The position numbers and the translations under genes are program-made. The notes under the pieces were generated by a model that saw nothing but the letters and a program-made list of their open reading frames with translations, did not search any database and was not told the origin of the DNA. DNA of 34,776 nt from Acrasis kona (Eukaryota; Heterolobosea; Eutetramitea; Acrasida; Acrasidae). This document shows, one piece after another, positions 19,519-26,442 of the stretch. Position 1 is the stretch's first letter. Every line of letters starts with the position of its first letter. The DNA lies in the NCBI GenBank assembly GCA_026419775.2, contig JAOPGA020000807.1, positions 1 through 34,776 of the forward strand, in the 5' to 3' direction.

Positions 19519-20832
19519 TTAAAAATTATAATTTTTTTTCAAAGACTCGACCTCATTATCAAGCTCGGCGAGCATTTCTAAAATAACATGTCGCCTTCTT
19601 ACGATCGATGCAAGTTGATCGCGAACGAACAACTCTTGAGCCTCTACCTCGGCATCGATGTCGATCACGTCAGAACTTGATTTCTTTGGTTCATCAAAAT
19701 CATCATCCTCCCACTCGTAATCCATGGTTGATTCTTCATCTTTCTCGCTAAATTTGTCAACGCTGTCCTCCGTTGGTTCCCCTTGAATTTCGTAAGTGTT
19801 GTTTGATTCCTGATATTTGGTGTTGTTTAGTTCTTGATTTTCGTCCGTGTTGTTGGGTTCCTGATTTCCGTCCGTGTTGTTAGGTTGAGTGTTGCTCTGC
19901 TCTTCACCTGTTGCCTCTTCCTTATTGAAGCTATCCATCAACGTCCCATCCCTCATCAACTTGTTGTAGACTTTAACTGATCTCATGATTGATGTGATTC
20001 CTTGTGGTGAGGCAGATGGATCAACCTTATGTTGCTCTAGAAACTTTTGGAAGGAGATGTTCCTAGTTCCATGCTTGGCCCTCTGCTTGAGCTCATTCAA
20101 TTCTTGCTTCTTCTTCTCCTTCTCCTGAGCGCGAGCTTGCTTGATTGCCTTTTTTTCTAGTGCGTCCTTTTCTTTTTGGATCTTACGCCTTTCCCTCTCT
20201 ACCTTCTCGTATTCCTGTTGCAATCTCTTGTTCTCAGCCTCCTGCTCTTTCTTCTTCTTGTTCTCAGCGGCTTCCTGCTCCCTTCGTTGTTTAGCTTCAG
20301 CGATGCGTTGTTCACGTTCTTGCTTTTCTTTCTGCTTTTCGGCCCTTACTTTTTCACGTTCAACCCTCTCTTCATACCTCTTCTGCTCTGCCGCCTTACG
20401 TTGCTCCAGTTTGGCATTTCTCTTGTGCTCTTTTTCTTTCCTGCGCTCCTCCGCTTCCTGTTCACGCTTCAGCTTTTTCAGTTCACGTTCAGACAGATTA
20501 TTGGTGTTCCCACGTGTGCGTTTGCTGCCAACACTGTCGTCTGATTCAGGGTCACTAGAGGTTACATCTTGTTCTTGATGGCGAGCGTGTGCTTCGGCAA
20601 ACACGGACTCCTGGTATGCTGCGGCCTCCTCAAGGGTCGAGTTGTCAATCTCTCCGTATGATTCCTCACTTGATGAATGTTCTTGTGTGAGTACCTGGGG
20701 CTCTACTTCTTCCTCGGAGCCATAGGAAAAGTCAGGGTCTCTGGTTGCTTGACGGCGCGTTCTTCTCTCCATCTGGGTTAAAGTCTGCTGGTCTTTGTCG
20801 ATGACTGTGGTGCGAGCGTTTCTTCTTACCAT
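19519..20832 (-). CDS. Transposon accessory ORF: KER-rich coiled-coil protein
   Basis: 437 aa, single exon, ATG at 20832. An acidic/serine N-terminus (1-110) ends in a basic patch. Residues 115-253 are an almost pure Lys/Glu/Arg coiled coil. Residues 255-305 form a folded-looking patch with RNISFQKFL and TSIMRSVKVYNKLMRDG. Four imperfect repeats around NNT follow (316-349), then the acidic string MDYEWEDDDFDEP (370-382), then a helical C-terminus. The KER / aromatic PIP-like / YEWEDDD order recalls the CAF-1 large subunit (p150), a histone chaperone that binds PCNA. This likeness is by eye and could reflect composition only. It is divergent from the transposase. Its role is unknown; nuclear action is inferred. 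Confidence 0.8.
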   Translation of the reverse strand: MVRRNARTTVIDKDQQTLTQMERRTRRQATRDPDFSYGSEEEVEPQVLTQEHSSSEESYGEIDNSTLEEAAAYQESVFAEAHARHQEQDVTSSDPESDDSVGSKRTRGNTNNLSERELKKLKREQEAEERRKEKEHKRNAKLEQRKAAEQKRYEERVEREKVRAEKQKEKQEREQRIAEAKQRREQEAAENKKKKEQEAENKRLQQEYEKVERERRKIQKEKDALEKKAIKQARAQEKEKKKQELNELKQRAKHGTRNISFQKFLEQHKVDPSASPQGITSIMRSVKVYNKLMRDGTLMDSFNKEEATGEEQSNTQPNNTDGNQEPNNTDENQELNNTKYQESNNTYEIQGEPTEDSVDKFSEKDEESTMDYEWEDDDFDEPKKSSSDVIDIDAEVEAQELFVRDQLASIVRRRHVILEMLAELDNEVESLKKNYNF

Positions 20833-21172
20833 TGTTTGTTTAACAGTTTAGTAGTTTGTTTGCTTTTATAGTGTGGGATGTATTCGTTAACGGTTAGATA
20901 CGTTATATACTAACCTGAAAAGTATTATTCACCTGCCATATCTACATAGCTGCTTTGCCAAAGTGAGATGACAAACCCTATACTGTTCATAAAAGTTCTT
21001 TATAGAAGGAGGGTTATCCATCAAAGTGATTAACTACACATACAACTACTCTTTCTTGTCAAATTAGTTAGACTGGTTCGTATTTGGAAACTGCTCATTC
21101 CTTCCTTGCTCTACTGATTCTGTATTTGTTTGAGTTGACTATTGAACTTCAATTAGCACTTATAAAAATTGA
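20833..21172. promoter_or_regulatory. Shared upstream region of the two transposon ORFs
   Basis: 340 bp lie between the divergent start codons and hold no ORF. Both transposon promoters must be here unless transcription comes from outside. No specific site was recognised. This is inferred from orientation. Confidence 0.45.
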
Positions 21173-22234
21173 ATGCCCAACTGTACGAAGAGCAAGGGAA
21201 GTACAGTCGCTTATTTTGAATTGAGATATTATGCTGCAACATACGCAATGAAGCACGGTGTTTCAAAGGCTCTAAAAGCCTTTCCAACATGTACACGCGC
21301 TATGATACGATACTGGATCAATAAGATTACGCTTGATGAGCATCACAACAAAGGATGGGGCGGATTCAGAAATCAAAAAGACCACAAAGAAGAAATATGT
21401 GCTTTGACTTTTATTCATGTAACTCAATACCCTCTATCAACTGTTCAGGAGGTCACATACATGCTTTCGCGTTTTGGGCATGTTGTATCAAATGATTTCA
21501 TTTACCGACTCTACAAATCTTGGGGATGGACAATCAAATCTCCAATCTATACTATGATTAACAAGTATTCAAAGGAGAATATCACATATTATGGGCATGT
21601 GGTTGCCACACTGACCCAAATTGACCCGCTACTTATTAAATGTTTTGATGAAAGTCACTATGAATCAAAGAATCTTCGTCGAACAACAGCAGTCGGCCCA
21701 ATTGGTGTGAAGCATACGGAACTTACCTACACTGAACCAGATGATATCGTAATGTCTTTACTTCTATTGACTTCTTTAAACACACCAGACCATTTATTTG
21801 TTGACCTGAAGTCTGATGGAGTAACTCAATATGATGTTCTTAGCTTTTTTGTTAATGCTATTGAAGCTGGTTATTTATCAAGTGGAGAATACATACTTTT
21901 AGATAACGCAAAGACACATGCAGCAGAAGACACTTTGGGGACAATGTTACAGATTTTTGAGGCATACAATATCACACCCATCTTTCTTCCAACATACTCA
22001 AGTGAACTGAATCCTTGTGAATTAGTCTTTGCAATATCAAAAGCATTTCTCAGGTGCCACAGAAAGTTTCAAAATCCTTTTTGGATTGAGGTTCTTGGGT
22101 CGTTTCATGATGTAACTTGGAGAAATGTGGCTTCATTCTATTCAAAGTGCTGGGACATCACTCATTTTGAGGAGTTGAGACGTCTTTCTTCTGGAATAAA
22201 TATCTCGCAATCTAACCGACCTCAAAATCTTTGA
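21173..22234 (+). CDS. DDE transposase, IS630/Tc1-mariner type (DD38E spacing)
   Basis: 353 aa from a true ATG, uninterrupted. Residues 1-115 form a helix-turn-helix-rich DNA-binding half (VSKALKAFPTCTRAMIRYW; STVQEVTYMLSRFG). The catalytic half has Asp159 in IKCFDESHYE, Asp244 in ILLDNAKTH and Glu283 in LPTYSSELNPCE, the full DDE triad. I count 38 residues between the second Asp and the Glu. The YSSELNPCE motif is the usual YSPxLNPIE of the superfamily. It should cut at the TIRs and insert at TA. The stop is 59 bp from the right end, so the 3' UTR overlaps the TIR. Confidence 0.9.
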   Translation: MPNCTKSKGSTVAYFELRYYAATYAMKHGVSKALKAFPTCTRAMIRYWINKITLDEHHNKGWGGFRNQKDHKEEICALTFIHVTQYPLSTVQEVTYMLSRFGHVVSNDFIYRLYKSWGWTIKSPIYTMINKYSKENITYYGHVVATLTQIDPLLIKCFDESHYESKNLRRTTAVGPIGVKHTELTYTEPDDIVMSLLLLTSLNTPDHLFVDLKSDGVTQYDVLSFFVNAIEAGYLSSGEYILLDNAKTHAAEDTLGTMLQIFEAYNITPIFLPTYSSELNPCELVFAISKAFLRCHRKFQNPFWIEVLGSFHDVTWRNVASFYSKCWDITHFEELRRLSSGINISQSNRPQNL

Positions 22235-22268
22235 AAAAATGAGAAAAAATTGTAAAATAAATTTATTT

Positions 22269-22293
22269 TGGCTCATTTGGTTGCGACTAACAA
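22269..22293 (-). repeat. Right terminal inverted repeat of the transposon
   Basis: Ends ...GGTTGCGACTAACAA immediately before TA (22294-22295). It is the inverse of the left repeat with one mismatch in 25. Confidence 0.9.
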
Positions 22294-22512
22294 TATATGT
22301 TCAAGAATTAACTATGAATTTTGAAATCAACCTGAAGCGAAGAGATGCAATCATGACGTCCTGAGGTTCATCGAACATGATGTGACTGAGTTTTAGAAGA
22401 CTGGTCAATATACAAGCTGGTTTAGAAATGTTATACATTCGGGAAAATATATAATTAGCTTGAACTGCTTTGTTGTCATTACCTAAATATAACATTCGAA
22501 AAACCAACGAAT

Positions 22513-23121
22513 ATGATGAAGAAAGTTGTTGAGGCAGTTGCATCGCACACACAGAGTTTTCATCCATTAAAACAAGTTTGTGCCCATTTGAATGCATTCC
22601 ACAGATTCCCAGCACAAAATAACAGAGCAATAGAAACTAATCATTATTGTGCTCATATACATGGGACTGGAGTGAAGCAGTGCTTGTTGTACGACTCACC
22701 TGATCCTGATGCAAAGTTGCTTGGTATAGAAATTATGATTACAGCGGAGCACTTTGATCGATTACCAACAGAGGAAAAAAAGTATTGGCACTCTCATGTT
22801 TATGAAGTAAAAAGTGGACAATTAGCCCTACCTAATTACTCGAATCTTCCAGAGGCACTTTGGCAGGCAGCTCAAAACAAGGAGATGGAGGAAACCGTGA
22901 ACCTTTATGGGAAGATATTTCAATACCCTGAGTGGGACAAGGAGCATGGCGTGCCATTAGGCGAGCCTCAATTAATGATGTCCTTTACTGATGATAATCA
23001 GGTAAGCAAAGAAGTAGTTGAAGATCGAGATAAGAGATTTGGTGTTGATACTAAAAAACAAAAAAAAGATAGAGAGTACATTAAAGCTCCTACAATTCAC
23101 CCTGAAGCAGATCAAGTCTAA
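22513..23121 (+). CDS. DUF1264 / OBAP-like protein
   Basis: 202 aa, single exon. The family pattern is clear: HLNAFHRF, then IETNHYCAHIHGTGVKQCLLYDS, then LLGIEIMI, then KKYWHSHVYEVKSGQL, then LYGKIFQ and GEPQLMMSFT. DUF1264 proteins were first named oil-body-associated proteins in plants and also occur in fungi and bacteria. Their biochemical role is not settled. The conserved His/Cys residues may be functional. The C-terminal 30 residues are lysine-rich and variable. The gene was originally divergent from the HAD-like gene, with the transposon now between them. The upstream 22296-22512 is its probable promoter. Confidence 0.85.
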   Translation: MMKKVVEAVASHTQSFHPLKQVCAHLNAFHRFPAQNNRAIETNHYCAHIHGTGVKQCLLYDSPDPDAKLLGIEIMITAEHFDRLPTEEKKYWHSHVYEVKSGQLALPNYSNLPEALWQAAQNKEMEETVNLYGKIFQYPEWDKEHGVPLGEPQLMMSFTDDNQVSKEVVEDRDKRFGVDTKKQKKDREYIKAPTIHPEADQV

Positions 23122-23214
23122 ATAAAAGCAATATTCACCGACCTACTTTTTATTACAAAAGATATAAGCGTTGGATTGATGATGTTTTATAATATACAAT
23201 TTAGTGAATTAGAT

Positions 23215-24411
23215 TTATACAGTTTCTGTGGGTCCTATAGCACTTGTTGGTGTGCCCTCCGATACTAGCTCATAATTATTGGCGGGCGACTCTGGATCTA
23301 TGTTTTGCCGACTTAAATCATATTTAACATCAGTTACAATTGGTGTCACACATTCTGGATCAGTGACGAAATGATTGTTATCCGATGTGAGGTTTCTAGG
23401 AGTAGTAGCCGTAACAGTGCTACTTTCGTTTTCTGATGTATCAATGTTCAATCCGCCACCACCCAATGTTTGTTTTTTAAGTATTGAGCAGGAGAACCTT
23501 TTAGGCCAGAAAATTATGATCACAACCATAAAGACCGTGATGGTAGGTACTCCCATTGCAATAAGTGCCATGTATACAATGATTGTCTGATCAACCAAAA
23601 AGCTTGCCCCAGTGCATGCAAATATAACGATTGTAGAGACAACCATCAAAAACACCATGATAAATAGACGTCTGGTCAAGGATCTCGCTTTCTTGTTCTT
23701 GCTGCCTACAAGTCTATGCATACATACACCTATTATTACTGTTATAATAGTCAATACAATTTTATTTCCAGCCACAAGGGGGATTGCACTATAAGATGCG
23801 TATAGACCAACCACTGCTGCCAAGGTATAATTAAGAGTTAATATTACAATGTATACAAGACCATTGATAACACACAATACCAAGATTATCCTTACGATAA
23901 CTATGCATGCCTTTTGGGCAGTGGTGAAAGCCACACTATTCAATACGACCAAAAATATTTGAACAACGATAATGATCGCAATGTCTGACAGGAATATATC
24001 AACCTGTATAAAACTCATATCTGGACCACTTAATTGAAGTGTTGCTGCCCTGTAGATGATCGCGACAAAGTTAAATACTTTGAATACGCTGTAGAATACC
24101 ATGAAGCAATACAATGTGTGGAGCCAGAACTGTCTCTTCGCTTTATTCTTGTTAATGCTTTTTGGTACTACTCTATAACACAACAACACCAAGTAGGCCC
24201 GATGTCCTATTGCTATGATGGTCAAGAGCGCGGCGAGTATAATGTAAATTCCTAAGAAGGCAGCAGAGATCGCCGAAACCTCAATCGGATACCGCTTTAG
24301 TGCTTCATCAAACACATTTACGTACATTGGGGCTAAGGTTGTGACGTTCATGGTCGCGTTGTGGGTTAACGTTGAATTGGCATCGATCGTGCTGTTTGTG
24401 GTAACGTTCAT
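23215..24411 (-). CDS. Seven-transmembrane receptor-like protein
   Basis: 398 aa, single exon. An extracellular-type N-terminus (1-45) holds five N-x-S/T glycosylation sites in the first 25 residues. Seven hydrophobic helices follow, beginning near residues 48, 95, 135, 170, 203, 253 and 282, with basic loops (KNKAKRQ; SKNKKARSLTRR). The C-tail of about 90 residues is Ser/Thr/Asn-rich and presumably cytoplasmic. The topology fits a G-protein-coupled receptor or a similar 7-TM protein (for example the TOM1/THH1 group). No DRY motif was seen and no ligand can be named. It is convergent with the DUF1264 gene, with 93 bp between stops. Confidence 0.7.
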   Translation of the reverse strand: MNVTTNSTIDANSTLTHNATMNVTTLAPMYVNVFDEALKRYPIEVSAISAAFLGIYIILAALLTIIAIGHRAYLVLLCYRVVPKSINKNKAKRQFWLHTLYCFMVFYSVFKVFNFVAIIYRAATLQLSGPDMSFIQVDIFLSDIAIIIVVQIFLVVLNSVAFTTAQKACIVIVRIILVLCVINGLVYIVILTLNYTLAAVVGLYASYSAIPLVAGNKIVLTIITVIIGVCMHRLVGSKNKKARSLTRRLFIMVFLMVVSTIVIFACTGASFLVDQTIIVYMALIAMGVPTITVFMVVIIIFWPKRFSCSILKKQTLGGGGLNIDTSENESSTVTATTPRNLTSDNNHFVTDPECVTPIVTDVKYDLSRQNIDPESPANNYELVSEGTPTSAIGPTETV

Positions 24412-24821
24412 AGTTTGTTAAATTATTCAGATGTCATCCGGCACATTTCAACTAACGTCATGTAAAAAAACATCAAAAAAGGTCAAGGACTTGTTGTTTT
24501 CGGTAGAGAGGAGGCACCTTGCCCATAAAGAAAGTCTCCCCGGTGTTTGTTACAACAAAAAGATCTCAAAACCCGTTATTCTTTCCTTTGTCAGTACTGA
24601 CAATAGTATTCTTACGCCTCGGAGAAACACCATTTTGATATCGTTCTAATACAATTCCTCTCCTTTATCTTTGTGTGTAACAATGGGTCATTTTGAATTC
24701 CACATCCCTGACAGTTATTAAGAGTATCCTGGCTCTTATCAAAAGTATAGGGGGATGGGTCTAGAAGTTTGGCTTTAAGGATGAGTTGTGAAAATTTTAT
24801 TAAGTACAAATTTAAACTAGT
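24412..24821. other. Intergenic region, no supported gene
   Basis: This is the upstream flank of the 7-TM gene and the 3' flank of GDPD. A 72-aa ATG ORF (24431-24649, +) has no recognisable domain and a random-looking composition, so I do not call it. Confidence 0.5.
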
Positions 24822-25829
24822 CTATTTATCGAACAAAATATCGGTTGTGATTGCACAATTTCCTAGCTTTCTAAGAGATTGCTTTTGCTCTTCCTCGTTC
24901 ACCACCCATATGTTTGTAATGTATCCTCTGCTTTGTAAACGTCTCACAAAGGCTTCATCTTTGGCTATTGAACTGTGGAAGCCGAGGATTGCACAACCAA
25001 TAAAACTTGGTATCCAAGTTAAAATGCATAGATAGTACACCCAATCGATGAACCATACTGAGCTCGTTATCCATCTGTAAAATGCTCTTAATGCCAAAGA
25101 GGCATCACTTGCAAAGGCAGCTGAATGTAACTTTTTCATGAATTGAGGGTAGTCCTTGCTCATTGCTTTGGAGTTACCGTCGTAGTGGAACCAGTCCGCA
25201 AAAATGAATTTGTAGAACAAAAAGTTGGTCACTATTCTTGGGTTGATCTTTCTGACCATATATAATACAAAGGGGTTGAATGAAGCGACGTTGGCTTGCG
25301 TGTACAATTGGGGATGCTTCTTAAATATCCTATCTATGGCGTACGCCATTTCAACACTCCTCTCGTACTCTTTGATTTCGATCATCAGAACTTGTTTGTT
25401 GTCAACCTCGAAAACTGCCTCTATGAATTCTTCGCAGGTTGGAATGGTTTCTTCCCTTGGACCTTTTAGATATTTATAGGTTTTAATTTGCTCTACAGTT
25501 AAATCAGTTATGCCAACCTCCCCGTTAGCTTCATATTCTGGTTTCGCCTCGCAAACTCTGGTGAGATTGTTGGTATCGTGAAATACAATTGGCACGCCAT
25601 CTTTTGATAGCATAATGTCAATCTCAATTCCTTGCGAACCGTGCTCCATAGCATATTTTGCTGCTGAAATGGAGTTCTCTGCAAATGGGAACGTTTTCGA
25701 ACGGGCTCCTCTGTGTCCAACAAGAACGTTTGTGAAGAAAGCACCTGATGGTGACTCTGGTAGTTTGAAGATATAGTACAAAAGTAAAACTGTTGCCACT
25801 AAGACAGCACAAGATACGAATATAATCAT
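24822..25829 (-). CDS. Glycerophosphodiester phosphodiesterase (GDPD1/3-like), membrane-anchored
   Basis: 335 aa, single exon. An N-terminal membrane helix (MIIFVSCAVLVATVLLLYYIF) precedes the GDPD barrel: VGHRGARSKTFPFAENS (catalytic His and Arg), GIEIDIMLSKDG (metal-binding Glu and Asp), VFHD (second catalytic His) and VLMIEIKEY. A second hydrophobic region (WFIDWVYYLCILTWIPSFIGCAILGF) lies near residues 260-290, as in mammalian GDPD1/3/4. These enzymes release choline, ethanolamine or lysophosphatidic-type products from glycerophosphodiesters or lysophospholipids, with metal. The active residues look intact. Confidence 0.88.
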   Translation of the reverse strand: MIIFVSCAVLVATVLLLYYIFKLPESPSGAFFTNVLVGHRGARSKTFPFAENSISAAKYAMEHGSQGIEIDIMLSKDGVPIVFHDTNNLTRVCEAKPEYEANGEVGITDLTVEQIKTYKYLKGPREETIPTCEEFIEAVFEVDNKQVLMIEIKEYERSVEMAYAIDRIFKKHPQLYTQANVASFNPFVLYMVRKINPRIVTNFLFYKFIFADWFHYDGNSKAMSKDYPQFMKKLHSAAFASDASLALRAFYRWITSSVWFIDWVYYLCILTWIPSFIGCAILGFHSSIAKDEAFVRRLQSRGYITNIWVVNEEEQKQSLRKLGNCAITTDILFDK

Positions 25830-26442
25830 TGTACAATGTCTATGTTATAGTTTTTGGGTATTAACTCAGGTTGATGAAGTCCGATATGACAGCAACCGCT
25901 TGCAACGTTCTTATGGCGCTCTTAAAATAAAGTATTTTTGATATAAAAGGTAATAATATATACATTTCCTAAAGTTGATTCTAGTTGATTACAACATCAC
26001 AATCGGAAAATTCTAATCAAATTCTCACCATCACGCGTCGAAGCAATGCTGGTCAACAAATCGATACATGATTGAAATACATTTCGAATCAGAATAGATG
26101 ATGGGCGTTTACCTCTAATAGAATTGAATCAACAATCTCAATCAAATCATACAAATCGAATCATGATGTGATTAGGAAATCATTGATCTCACCACAATAG
26201 AATATAGGAATGCACAGACGAGCATGAATACTGATTATAACAAGACCGCAAGAGTAGTGTGGATTGAATCATAATCAAATTAAAATCATTCGATAAATGA
26301 TGTGTTGAGTGAATTTATAGGACGAGAGATTATTAATAGAAGATCACAATTCTAATCAAATAAAAATTTTGCATTATATTTGAGGTTCAGCAAGTACAAC
26401 TCAGTAATCCTAATCTCCTCGTCACCAATTCAGATCGCATAT
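25830..26442. other. Gene-free AT-rich region with GATT/AATC words
   Basis: 613 bp with no ORF or RNA gene seen. The words AATC and GATT, often as AATCAAAT or GATTGAAT, recur many times on both strands between about 25970 and 26360. It flanks the 5' end of GDPD and the 3' end of the Crinkler-like gene. Confidence 0.55.

Larger units (their letters stand above)
19453..22293. mobile_element. Two-ORF IS630/Tc1-mariner-type DNA transposon, complete-looking
   Basis: A 2841-bp element bounded by 25-bp inverted repeats (24 of 25 matching) and flanked by TA on both sides (19451-19452 and 22294-22295), the target duplication of the IS630/Tc1/mariner group. Inside, two divergent ORFs point toward the ends: a DDE transposase (21173-22234, +) and a 437-aa charged coiled-coil protein (19519-20832, -). 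Both are open and their stops lie 59-66 bp from the ends. The empty site would read ...ATTACAA-TA-TATGTTC.... The element lies between the divergent HAD-like and DUF1264 genes. Intact ORFs and near-identical TIRs suggest recent arrival. No second copy is visible in this window. Confidence 0.88.

Noticed and set aside
20141-20578. 145-aa and 122-aa forward ORFs inside the transposon
   Set aside because: Ser/Phe/Leu-rich antisense of the Lys/Glu/Arg coiled coil; an artefact of composition.
24431-24649. 72-aa ATG ORF upstream of the 7-TM gene
   Set aside because: No domain, no splice partner and random-looking composition.
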